From Rhodoferax sp. (GTDB lineage: Bacteria > Pseudomonadota > Gammaproteobacteria > Burkholderiales > Burkholderiaceae_C), in NCBI RefSeq assembly GCF_010365055.1, contig NZ_JAAFHA010000003.1:1-64000 (forward strand): 64,000 bases of DNA, read 5' to 3'. This document shows, piece by piece, positions 56,276 through 64,000 of the stretch. The translations under genes were made by a program, and so were the position numbers. Below the pieces are notes generated by a model, which was not told the DNA's origin, made no database searches, and saw only the letters and a list, made by a program, of their open reading frames with translations. The first letter of the stretch is position 1; each line of letters opens with the position of its first letter.

Positions 56276-57293
56276 GGTCGGAAAAAGCTTCAAGTTCAGT
56301 GGGGAGGGGGGCCAGCAGTTCCAGTCGCTCACCGCTGGCAGGATGGTTGAACTGCAAGCGCCAGGCATGCAAAAACATGCGTTTGAGGGCGGGCCGTGAC
56401 CCGGACTGCAATAATTTTTTGTTCAGGCCAAAGTCGCCATATTTATCATCGCCTGCGATCGGATAGCCCTCGCTGGCAAGATGGACACGGATCTGGTGCG
56501 TGCGCCCGGTCTTGATCGTGACTTCCAGTAAGGTAAATGCAGTGGCTTTGCTCGCCCGGACTTTCACCAGAGTGACTGACGGCATGCCCTCGGGGTCGTC
56601 GCGGGGCACCACCTTGACCCGTCGTTCACCCTCGCCAGCACTGCCGTCCTTGGCAGGCAGCAGGTATTTGTAGAGCGGTTTGTCCAAAACCTTCTTGTTG
56701 GCAGGCCAGTGCCCGGCCACCAAGGCCAGATAGGTCTTACCGGTTTCACGCTCGCGAAATTGGCTTTGCAGTTTGGTCAGGGCACTGCGTTTTTTAGCAA
56801 TCAGCAAAATGCCGCTGGTGTCGCGGTCCAGTCGGTGCACCAGTTCCAGAAACTTGGCTTGTGGGCGGGCCATGCGCAATTGTTCAATCACGCCGAAGCT
56901 CACGCCTGAGCCTCCATGCACAGCCACGCCGGCCGGTTTGTCGATCACCAACACATGTTCATCTTCAAACAAAATGGGGAAATCACGCGCCGGCGCGCCA
57001 CGCGCCATGCCTTGCGCCATCGCCTCGGCTTTTTCCGCCACCCGCTCGGAAATTCGAACCGGCGGCAGACGCACGGTATCGCCCGTTGCCACCCGCGCAT
57101 CGGCAGTGGCGCGGCCTTTGTTCACCCTGACTTCGCCACTGCGAATGATGCGATAGACATGGGTTTTGGGCACCCCCTTCAAGTGGCCCATCAGAAAATT
57201 GTCCAGACGCTGCCCGGCCGAGTCTTCATCGACGCATATCGTTGTCACCTGAGGTTTTGGCGGGGCTGGATTGCCCCCTATAATGTGTTTCAC
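56253..57293 (-). CDS. rluC: 23S rRNA pseudouridine(955/2504/2580) synthase
   Basis: 346 residues. An S4 RNA-binding domain (about 25-85, AGQRLDNFLMGHLKGVPKTH) is followed by the RluA-type catalytic domain. VHRLDRDTSGILLIAKKRSA contains the catalytic Asp, and KTGRTHQIRVHLA is the standard C-terminal motif. It is divergent from rne, as in many proteobacteria. Confidence 0.94.
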   Translation of the reverse strand: MKHIIGGNPAPPKPQVTTICVDEDSAGQRLDNFLMGHLKGVPKTHVYRIIRSGEVRVNKGRATADARVATGDTVRLPPVRISERVAEKAEAMAQGMARGAPARDFPILFEDEHVLVIDKPAGVAVHGGSGVSFGVIEQLRMARPQAKFLELVHRLDRDTSGILLIAKKRSALTKLQSQFRERETGKTYLALVAGHWPANKKVLDKPLYKYLLPAKDGSAGEGERRVKVVPRDDPEGMPSVTLVKVRASKATAFTLLEVTIKTGRTHQIRVHLASEGYPIAGDDKYGDFGLNKKLLQSGSRPALKRMFLHAWRLQFNHPASGERLELLAPLPTELEAFSDHAAPSAS

Positions 57294-57819
57294 TAGCGAA
57301 GAGCTGTAAGTGGTTGATTTAACGAGAAGTTAATTCAAGTTGTGGACGGAGTTTAGTTCACCAGCACGGAGCAGCCCCGCCAGAAGGTCGATACCGCCGA
57401 TTGCCCATGCCCGCAAACCGCAAGCCAGTTGCTTGCAGTGGCCCGCAAAACAAACGGTCAAGACGACGCTTTGAAACCCTGATACGGAATACCCCAAGAT
57501 CACAGACAGTTTTGCCTGTGATCGGAATGAAACGAGATGTTTGTGTTGTTGAGCCTGATTCACCACTGCCTGGGGCGCGTTTGCGCGCCTCGATTTGGCA
57601 TGAATTGGCCATTAGCGCCCACAAAATGGGCGCATAGAGCTATTGATTCAGTAGCAAATTCACAACCCTGGCAACCCGTTCCCCTCCACGCGCCTACGCC
57701 CGGACTTTTTCTCTAAGTCCTGGTTCTCCGGCTTTTTCCTCCTCAATTCAAAGCGTCAGTTCCGGTATCAATGGCTCGTCAAGAGCTTATTTGTTATTTG
57801 AATTGAAGGAATGCTCCCC
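57294..57819 (+). promoter_or_regulatory. Long rluC-rne divergent region and rne leader
   Basis: About 525 bases without a gene. It holds a strong hairpin GCGCCCACAAAATGGGCGC (about 57613-57633), the left-arm fragment of a dispersed element (57639-57655), and pyrimidine-rich stretches with U runs before the rne start. In enterobacteria a long rne leader binds RNase E and lets it control its own mRNA; a similar role is plausible here but no known motif was matched. Confidence 0.45.
57639..57655 (+). repeat. Left-arm fragment of the dispersed palindromic element
   Basis: GCTATTGATTCAGTAGC in the rne leader matches the left hairpin; no GGGCT half follows at the family spacing. Confidence 0.45.
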
Positions 57820-60768
57820 ATGAAACGGATGCTGATTAACGCCACGCAGGCTGAAGAACGCCGCCTGGCCATTGTCGATGGACAAAAACTCCTTGACTAC
57901 GAGATTGAAATTGAAGGCTGCGAACAGCGCAAGGGCAACATCTACAAGGCCATCGTCACCCGCGTTGAGCCCTCCCTCGAAGCCTGTTTTGTCGATTACG
58001 GCGAAGACCGCCACGGCTTTCTGCCGTTCAAGGAAATTTCCCGCCAGTATTTTCAACAAGGCGTGGCTGTCGGCCAGGCCCGCATCCAGGACGCCATCCG
58101 TGAAGGCCAGGAACTGCTGGTGCAAGTGGAAAAGGAAGAACGCGGCAACAAAGGCGCAGCCCTGACAACCTTTGTGTCGCTGGCCGGGCGCTATGTCGTG
58201 CTGATGCCCAATAACCCACGCGGTGGCGGTGTGTCGCGCCGCATTGAAGGCGAAGACCGGGCCGACCTGAAAGAAGCCCTTGATCAGCTTGAATACCCCA
58301 ATGGGATGAGCATCATTGCCCGCACCGCCGGCATAGGCCGCAGTGCACCCGAGTTGCAATGGGACCTGAACTACCTGCTCAAATTGTGGACTGCCATTGA
58401 CGGCGCATCCAAGGGTGCCAAGGGCGCCTTCCTGATTTACCAGGAATCGTCCTTGGTGATTAGGGCCATTCGCGATTACTTCAACAACGACATCGGCGAC
58501 ATCCTGATCGACACCGATGACGTGTTTGACCAGGCCCAGCAATTCATGGCCCACGTGATGCCCGAGCACGCCGACCGCGTCAAGCGCTACCGCGACGATG
58601 CACCGCTGTTCAGCCGTTTCCAGATCGAGCATCAGATCGAATCGGCCTACGCCCGCACCGTGCAATTGCCCAGCGGCGGCGCGATTGTGATTGACCACAC
58701 CGAAGCGCTGGTGTCGGTGGACGTGAACTCGGCCCGCGCCATCAAGGGCAGTGACATCGAAGAAACTGCGACCCGCACCAACCTGGAAGCGGCTGAAGAA
58801 GTGGCGCGCCAGATGCGCCTGCGCGACCTGGGCGGCCTGATCGTGATCGACTTTATCGACATGGAAGAAAGCCGCAACCGCCGCGACGTCGAAACCCGCC
58901 TGCGCGACTCGCTGCGGCAAGACCGCGCCCGCGTGCAATTTGCCACCATCAGCAAATTTGGCCTGATGGAAATGAGCCGCCAGCGCCTGCGTCCCGCTTT
59001 GTCAGAAGGCGCCTCCATTCCCTGCCCGCGTTGCGGCGGTTCCGGCCACATCCGTGACACGGAATCGAGTGCTTTGCAGATCCTGCGCATCATCCAGGAA
59101 GAGTCGCTCAAAGACAACACAGCCTCGGTACTGTGCCAGGTGCCAGTTGACGTTGCCTCCTTCTTGCTCAATGAAAAGCGGGCCGAAATTACAAAAATCG
59201 AACTCAAGCAGCGCATCAATGTGCTGATGGTGCCCAACAAAAACCTGGAAACCCCCAATTACAAGCTCGAGCGCCTCAAGCATGATGACCCGCGCCTGGA
59301 CAACATCGAATCGAGCTACAAGATGGCCGATCAGATGGAAGACGCCACGGCAGTGACGCGTCGCTCACAAGAGCCCACCAACAAGCAGACGCCGATCATC
59401 AAGGGCGTCTTGCCCGATGCACCGGCGCCTGCGGCCATTCCAAAGCCCGAGCCCGTCAAGCCGGCCGTCGCCGCGCACACCGCGCCCCGGCACGTGCCTG
59501 CGGCCCCGGCGGCGCCGGTCGAGAGTGGATTCTTTGCCTGGCTCAAGCGACTGTTTGCGCCTGAAGCCGCACCCGCAGTGCAAGCGCAGCCCAAGGTGGA
59601 CGCCGGGCAAGCCAGCAAGCAAGAGGAACGCCCCAGCCGTGACGGTGCCCGTCGCGAAGAAGGTCGTGGCGGCCGGGGTGGGCGCGGTGGTCGTGGCGAA
59701 GGTCGGGCTGACGGTCGTGGCGCCAAAGGTGGCCGCGGCGAGCGCCCCGCCTCCGGCCTGCGTGAGCGCTTCGACGGCGAAGGCCGCCCCGGCGCGATGG
59801 ATGCCGGCGCTGCGCCAATGCAGGCGCCTCAGATCAGGCCTTCACAGGGAGCCCCCGGAGCAGAACCCGGCCAAGAGCGCCCGCCGCGCAATTCAGAGCG
59901 TGGCGGCCGTGGTGGCCGCGGCGGTCGCAACCGCGGCGAGCGAGTCGAGGGCGTCGAGTCGACCGGCCCCGCAGAACGCGATGAGCTTCGGCCCGACCTG
60001 CGCAATGAGCGCCGTCCCGAACGCAGCCGCCGGCCTGACGCAAGCGCAGCCAGTGCGCCCGCTGACGCGGTCAATCAGGATGTCAACCGCGCCGATGCCG
60101 CCGCCTTGCCGCAAGCGCAGGTTGTGGACCTTGAGGCTGGTTTTCTTGCCGATCAAGCGGCCGAGCGCGCCGAAGGTTCTGCAACGCGTGAGAAGCGCAG
60201 CCGTGACCGTTATGGCCGCGATCGCGCCCCTCGCGCTGAACGACCCGAGCAAGGCGAGCGTCAAGACCAAGCGATGCGTGACAACCAGGCTGTGCCAGAG
60301 GCTCTAACAGAAGAACCCCGCAGGTCCTACTTCACGGCCAGCACCGAAGCCATCGGAGCCTCCACAGCACCAGTCGCTGCTGCCACAACGCTGGCTGCCG
60401 CGCCGGCCGCAGTGTCTGTGGCCGTGACCGCAGCCGAGACGGTCGCTGTGCCGGTGGTTGCAACCCCCGTGGCAGCACCCGTCGCACCGGTAGCGGCAGC
60501 AGTAGCCATGCCCGCGCTTGAACAGTTTGAGCTACCGTTGGGCGAGTTGGTTCAGGTCGCACAGAGTTCTGGCCTGAATTGGGTCAACTCGAACCCTGAC
60601 AAGATAGCAGCGGTTCAAGCGGCTATTGCAGCCGAGCCCAAGCCGATTCACGTGCCCCGTGAACGCCCTGCCGTGGTGCGAATCGAAGGTGAGCCGCTGG
60701 TTTTGGTGGAGACCAAGCGTGATTTACGCAGCATGACACTGCCCTTTGAAGAAAAGGAACCGCAGTAA
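57820..60768 (+). CDS. rne: Ribonuclease E
   Basis: 982 residues from ATG 57820, with GAAGGA at the right distance; the ATG at 57811 is too close to that site. The S1 domain (about 35-120: [20 protein letters not shown]) and catalytic core ([18 protein letters not shown]) are followed by the zinc link CPRCGG. The C-terminal half (about 500-982) is low-complexity. It has an amphipathic-like [11 protein letters not shown] segment (membrane-binding candidate), Arg/Gly-rich RNA-binding stretches (RGGRGGRGG types) and Ala/Val-rich runs. It ends in a conserved [11 protein letters not shown] motif. Confidence 0.96.
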   Translation: MKRMLINATQAEERRLAIVDGQKLLDYEIEIEGCEQRKGNIYKAIVTRVEPSLEACFVDYGEDRHGFLPFKEISRQYFQQGVAVGQARIQDAIREGQELLVQVEKEERGNKGAALTTFVSLAGRYVVLMPNNPRGGGVSRRIEGEDRADLKEALDQLEYPNGMSIIARTAGIGRSAPELQWDLNYLLKLWTAIDGASKGAKGAFLIYQESSLVIRAIRDYFNNDIGDILIDTDDVFDQAQQFMAHVMPEHADRVKRYRDDAPLFSRFQIEHQIESAYARTVQLPSGGAIVIDHTEALVSVDVNSARAIKGSDIEETATRTNLEAAEEVARQMRLRDLGGLIVIDFIDMEESRNRRDVETRLRDSLRQDRARVQFATISKFGLMEMSRQRLRPALSEGASIPCPRCGGSGHIRDTESSALQILRIIQEESLKDNTASVLCQVPVDVASFLLNEKRAEITKIELKQRINVLMVPNKNLETPNYKLERLKHDDPRLDNIESSYKMADQMEDATAVTRRSQEPTNKQTPIIKGVLPDAPAPAAIPKPEPVKPAVAAHTAPRHVPAAPAAPVESGFFAWLKRLFAPEAAPAVQAQPKVDAGQASKQEERPSRDGARREEGRGGRGGRGGRGEGRADGRGAKGGRGERPASGLRERFDGEGRPGAMDAGAAPMQAPQIRPSQGAPGAEPGQERPPRNSERGGRGGRGGRNRGERVEGVESTGPAERDELRPDLRNERRPERSRRPDASAASAPADAVNQDVNRADAAALPQAQVVDLEAGFLADQAAERAEGSATREKRSRDRYGRDRAPRAERPEQGERQDQAMRDNQAVPEALTEEPRRSYFTASTEAIGASTAPVAAATTLAAAPAAVSVAVTAAETVAVPVVATPVAAPVAPVAAAVAMPALEQFELPLGELVQVAQSSGLNWVNSNPDKIAAVQAAIAAEPKPIHVPRERPAVVRIEGEPLVLVETKRDLRSMTLPFEEKEPQ

Positions 60769-60797
60769 ACTGATTTGCTGCCCCAAAGGGCAGCCAC

Positions 60798-60828
60798 AAA
60801 AAAGGGCACGTCAAGTGCCCTTTTTTTT
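60798..60828. terminator. Bidirectional terminator between rne and the GGDEF gene
   Basis: Stem GGGCAC/GTGCCC (60804-60809, 60815-60820) is flanked by an A run on one side and TTTTTTTT on the other. It serves both converging genes. Confidence 0.92.
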
Positions 60829-60842
60829 ATACCTGCGCTCGC

Positions 60843-61916
60843 TCAAGAAATATCGACGGCCCCCACCTTGGGCGCATCCCCAAAAAAGCCCCGACGCACC
60901 AAGCCAAGGTGACTGCAAACTTTGTTGCGACCGCTTCGCTGCGCAAAATCAACGGCGAGCTCGGTTTTCTCCAGCGCACTGCTGGGTGAATCATCGGCCA
61001 GCACACTGGTAAAGCCGCAACTCACCGTCACCCGGCCGACTTTCGGGAAACTGAATTTTTCAACATTGGCCCGAAAACGCTCAAAGGCGGCCAGCACTAG
61101 CGCCTCGTCCGGGCAATGCATCAAGACGCCAAAATGCTCGCCGCCAAAGCGGTAACTGCGGTCGTAAGTCCGCAACGTGTTATTCATCACGCGCGCCACC
61201 AGCAGCAGCACTTCTTCGGCGATCGGGTGCCCGTGCTTCTCACTGATCAGCGCAAAGTTATCCACGATGGCTGAGCCGAGCCAATAATTGGCCGGCACCC
61301 GATGGCGACGTTCCTGATCCAGTGCTTTGGGCGAGCCTGCCATATGGGCCTCACCCGTGAGCCCATCAAGCTCTTCCAGCACCGCGCTGTAAAACGCGTC
61401 ATCAAGCGATTTACGATTGAGCAGGCCGGTCAGGGCATCGCGGTCGCTGTATTCCAGCAAGGAGTACATGTTGCGGTAAATTCGGCGCAATTGCTCGACC
61501 ATCAGAAGATGCTCTGCGGTCAAGGTCGAATCTGAATGGAGTTCGATCACGCCTGCGTCATCTTTGCGTGAATCTGAAAACAGCGGGAGCATGTAAATGC
61601 GAGGACCCTCGTCCCCAGCCCAGGCAATTTCGACCATTTCACGCCCCAGCAGACACTTCAGGCGGTCGGTTGCGTCGCTCAGATTTGCCAGGGTCAAGAA
61701 GTCAACCCGCATCGGATCGACGATCTTGCCGCCGCCCTTGGCATCGAGCCGCGCCACCTCCAGCCATCGCTGTTCACCCTCCTCACTCATCACGCGTGCA
61801 ATGACGATGCGCTGAATCGGCAGCAGATCAATCAGCGCCTTGGAGAGCGTGAGTTCCAGTAAATCCCGATCCCGGTGGTCGGTCAGTTTGAGGATATGTT
61901 CGATCAAGGTACTCAT
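60843..61916 (-). CDS. Degenerate GGDEF-domain protein, likely c-di-GMP receptor rather than synthase
   Basis: 357 residues from ATG 61916. The N-terminal half (about 1-150) is a GAF-like or unknown sensor region (LIDLLPIQRIVIARVMS, IYMLPLFSDSRKDDAG). The GGDEF domain begins DALTGLLNRKSLDDAF. The signature is GGEHF at 258-262, so the catalytic acidic residue at position four is His, and the metal-binding Asp of the LDxD motif is replaced (AIVDNF). The RxxD I-site (RTYD, 249-252) keeps the normal five-residue spacing. It follows hemY by about 34 bases. Confidence 0.8.
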   Translation of the reverse strand: MSTLIEHILKLTDHRDRDLLELTLSKALIDLLPIQRIVIARVMSEEGEQRWLEVARLDAKGGGKIVDPMRVDFLTLANLSDATDRLKCLLGREMVEIAWAGDEGPRIYMLPLFSDSRKDDAGVIELHSDSTLTAEHLLMVEQLRRIYRNMYSLLEYSDRDALTGLLNRKSLDDAFYSAVLEELDGLTGEAHMAGSPKALDQERRHRVPANYWLGSAIVDNFALISEKHGHPIAEEVLLLVARVMNNTLRTYDRSYRFGGEHFGVLMHCPDEALVLAAFERFRANVEKFSFPKVGRVTVSCGFTSVLADDSPSSALEKTELAVDFAQRSGRNKVCSHLGLVRRGFFGDAPKVGAVDIS

Positions 61917-61950
61917 AGGCTTCGCATAATAGTCCCGAACACCGAGGCGG

Positions 61951-63240
61951 TCACGCGCTAGTGGTGATCTTGGCCGCGTTTTTCCAGGCTTGCGTGGCCG
62001 CCACAACGTCGCCCCGGCGATCGGCCAACTCGGCCAGCGCGGCCCAGGCATTTCTCTCCAGGCTGACGTCCTGCAGCCTGGGCAGTGACTGTTGCAGCAA
62101 CTGCTGGGCTTTGCCCCACAACTGCAGTCGCATGCAGGTGATACCGGCGAGATACTGCAAGCTTGAGTCGGCTGGATTGGCCATTTGCGCCCGCTCAATG
62201 CGTGTCAACCAGGTCGCTTCGGGTGTGCCAGTGGCCATGGCAAAGCTGCTCTCCAGTGCCCGAATAAGACTGATACGCTGCGCGTCCGTCAAGGCCCCCG
62301 GCTGCGCCAGCATGCGCTCCCAGACCGGCAGCAGCCAGTGGCGCGCCAGTTCAATATCGCCACCCACTTTCAGCAGGCGGCTACTGGCTTCAATGGCAAC
62401 CTCGGGCATCAGACGCTCTGCCTCGTCGAGTTGACCCCACACCGTTTGCAGCTGGTCCGGGTCATAGGCGGTCAGCACCAGGTCAAGCGCCAGGCTGCGC
62501 AAGATTCCAGGCGCCGCCACTTCGGAAAAGGCACGGTGTTTGGCCAACAAGCGGGCCGTTTCCAGGGCCATCTGCGTCTGGTGTGCCATGCGTGCGGCCT
62601 GCAGCCGCAAACGCAAGGCCAGGGTGCGCCGGGACGCGCCTTGCGGTAGTTCATTCAGCCATTGCAACGCGCCTTGCGCATCGTGGTCTTCCAGCGACCA
62701 ACGCGCCGCCCGCAACTGCACCCCTTCACAGGTCTCCTGGGCATCGTGCCTGGACGCCTGTTCCAACGACTGGCGCAAATGATCCTCGCGCGCCACCTTG
62801 TCCTGTAGCGACTGGGCGCTCTCGGCTGCCAGCAAGTGCGACAGCGCGCGCAGGCGCGCAGAATAGACCAGTGTTTCACCGCTGCGGGCCATGGCACTCT
62901 CCCGCGCCAGCACCACCTCAGCGGCCTTTCTGGCGCGAATAAAGCGCCCCGCCATCATGTGCGACAGAGCGTCCAGCAAAGCGACGTGCATGGCGCGCTC
63001 CTGGTGCTGGATGCGCCAGCTGCGCGCATGGCCCGGCATGGCAAACAAGGCGGCCAGTGCACGCAAGGCCACATGCAGGACCAAAACGAACAAGGCCAAC
63101 AACAGCACCACCAGATTGAGCGACAGATCCACCCGGTAAGGCGGCCAGAACACGGTGATCGTGCCCTGGTTATTGCCCGCAAACAACGCGATGGCTACCG
63201 CCACACCAAATAAGCCTAAAAACCAAAGGGCCGCCCGCAT
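61951..63240 (-). CDS. hemY: HemY-type inner-membrane TPR protein
   Basis: 429 residues. Two N-terminal transmembrane segments (about 3-22 and 40-66) include VAIALFAGNNQGTITVFWPP, the HemY signature. A long helical TPR-like region follows (ERAMHVALLDALSHMMAGRF; later LRLQLWGKAQQLLQQSLPRL). It is not a heme synthesis enzyme in the strict sense; its role near heme biosynthesis genes is unclear. It follows hemX after 8 bases. Confidence 0.87.
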   Translation of the reverse strand: MRAALWFLGLFGVAVAIALFAGNNQGTITVFWPPYRVDLSLNLVVLLLALFVLVLHVALRALAALFAMPGHARSWRIQHQERAMHVALLDALSHMMAGRFIRARKAAEVVLARESAMARSGETLVYSARLRALSHLLAAESAQSLQDKVAREDHLRQSLEQASRHDAQETCEGVQLRAARWSLEDHDAQGALQWLNELPQGASRRTLALRLRLQAARMAHQTQMALETARLLAKHRAFSEVAAPGILRSLALDLVLTAYDPDQLQTVWGQLDEAERLMPEVAIEASSRLLKVGGDIELARHWLLPVWERMLAQPGALTDAQRISLIRALESSFAMATGTPEATWLTRIERAQMANPADSSLQYLAGITCMRLQLWGKAQQLLQQSLPRLQDVSLERNAWAALAELADRRGDVVAATQAWKNAAKITTSA

Positions 63241-63248
63241 AGGTAGAT

Positions 63249-64000
63249 CTACCTTCCGGCCGCCGCAGTGGCGAGGGCGGCGAGCGTTTCATCCACTTGC
63301 GGCAGTTGCAGCGTTTTCATTTGACTTTGTACCTGCTGCAACAGGTCCACCGCCAACTGCGTCTTGCGCGCCGTCGGGTTGAAATATTTGTTGAGCGTCA
63401 GGTGAGCCGCGGCCAAATCCGCCCGGGCTGAATCGATCTGCCGCGCCAACAGTCCGAGGCGAGCGTTGAGCAACTTCAGTTTCAGGTTTTCCCGCACAAA
63501 GAACGACTGTTCCGGCGACAGCAGGGCTGCTTCGGGCTGTTCAATGCGGCTGAGCCGCACCAGGCTGCGTGCCTCTGCCAGTACCACCTGCAAACTGCGC
63601 TGCCACCAAGTGGGCAGGGTTTCCTGACTCTGGCGCTTGATGGAGCCGGTGGCCGAAACCGGCGCTACTGCATTGGCCAGCACCAACTCATCGGCCAGGC
63701 GCGCCAGGTCATCGAGTTTCATCAGCAAACCAGGCGTGTCGCTCACCACCGCCGCCTTGATGCGGTCAATGTCACGCCGGATCGCACGCTGCAAGGAAGT
63801 GAGCCGCGGTTGGGCCGCTCTCGAAACGCGTTGATCGGCCGTTTTCAAGGCCGCCAGCAAGGGCTCCACGCTGCCGGTAAGCTGGGCCTGCTGCTGTGCA
63901 AGGCGAATGGCTGATTCAATGTCCACCACCAGATTTTCATCGCGCGAGCGCGACAGGCTCTGCATCAACTCTTCCAGCTGGGAGCGCTGCAGCGTGATCT
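63249..64000 (-). CDS. hemX: HemX family protein, C-terminal part (start lies beyond the window)
   Basis: The frame is open to the right edge, giving about 250 residues of the C-terminal part. Family motifs are ESAIRLAQQQAQLTGSVEPL, ALKTADQRVSRAAQPRLTSL and WWQRSLQVVLAEARSLVRL, with QLAVDLLQQVQSQ near the end. HemX proteins have an N-terminal transmembrane helix (outside the window) and a coiled-coil. The hemD-hemX-hemY order is common; hemD/hemC would be expected further right. Confidence 0.86.
   Translation of the reverse strand, partial: ITLQRSQLEELMQSLSRSRDENLVVDIESAIRLAQQQAQLTGSVEPLLAALKTADQRVSRAAQPRLTSLQRAIRRDIDRIKAAVVSDTPGLLMKLDDLARLADELVLANAVAPVSATGSIKRQSQETLPTWWQRSLQVVLAEARSLVRLSRIEQPEAALLSPEQSFFVRENLKLKLLNARLGLLARQIDSARADLAAAHLTLNKYFNPTARKTQLAVDLLQQVQSQMKTLQLPQVDETLAALATAAAGR

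Noticed and set aside
57787-58938. 383-codon minus-strand frame opposite rne
   Set aside because: Antisense shadow; rne has full catalytic motifs in this region.
60600-60650. TAGCAGCGGTTCAAGCGGCTATT in rne as a further element copy
   Set aside because: The spacing to a GGGCT half is missing and it encodes a conserved part of RNase E.

Overview
The window looks like chromosome from a betaproteobacterium of the order Burkholderiales, family Comamonadaceae, most like Rhodoferax or Polaromonas. That placement is inferred from gene order and protein character: the mdh / GntR / sdhCDAB-sdhE-gltA TCA block, truA-trpF-trpB-trpA-accD, and the long minus-strand run from yceD-rpmF-plsX-fab through rpoE-rseAB-degP-lepA-lepB-rnc-era to recO-pdxJ-acpS-nagZ. 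No database was searched. No rRNA, tRNA, CRISPR array, prophage or complete insertion sequence was seen. Nearly everything is housekeeping.

Layout. 1-3499 (minus): N-terminal part of acnB, an exported repeat protein, a CitE-like lyase and mdh. 3577-9840 (plus): a mdh promoter and palindromic operator, a GntR regulator, sdhCDAB-sdhE-gltA and a terminator. 9902-14399: leuCDB and asd. 14641-21922: fimV, truA, trpFBA, accD. 22020-24492: two lipid-linked-sugar glycosyltransferases. 24630-32054: a mixed block with YggT, lysS, a YgjP-type metallopeptidase, an APH-AAA fusion kinase, a Crp-family regulator, DUF3820, a SUI1 factor, an MFS transporter and a small conserved ORF. 32051-52708 (minus): the lipid, envelope-stress and translation supercluster. 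52734-54118 (plus): maf and an RsmI-like methylase. 54134-57293 (minus): S49 peptidase, Rieske protein, HAD phosphatase and rluC. 57820-60768: rne with a long leader. 60843-64000 (minus): hemX (cut by the window edge), hemY and a degenerate GGDEF protein.

How the genes fit together. The left third is central carbon metabolism (aconitase, malate dehydrogenase, succinate dehydrogenase with its FAD-assembly factor, citrate synthase) followed by leucine, aspartate-family and tryptophan synthesis. The minus-strand supercluster joins fatty-acid initiation and elongation (plsX, fabH, fabD, fabG, acpP, fabF, acpS) to the sigma-E envelope-stress circuit (rpoE, rseA, rseB, degP) and to membrane-protein processing and ribosome functions (lepA, lepB, rnc, era).

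Most interesting signal. A dispersed, degenerate element of about 56 bp recurs ten times, with two further left-arm fragments. Its 5' end is a hairpin of the form GCTAnnnAATTnATAGCTG and its 3' part carries GRGGGCTAnAGGC followed by CAAAATG or TATTTT. Several copies lie inside genes as open reading frame: Era residues 23-41, the RseA linker, TrpF around residues 73-92, the C-terminal tail of TrpB, and a CitE-like lyase. In Era, RseA and TrpF the element is read in the same strand and frame and gives alignable peptides of the type [14 protein letters not shown]. TrpB and the lyase share the frame used on the opposite strand. Other copies supply stop codons, a start codon, or the trpA ribosome-binding site. 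This behaviour recalls the Rickettsia palindromic elements. A separate 101-bp inverted-repeat (MITE-like) unit sits next to one copy.
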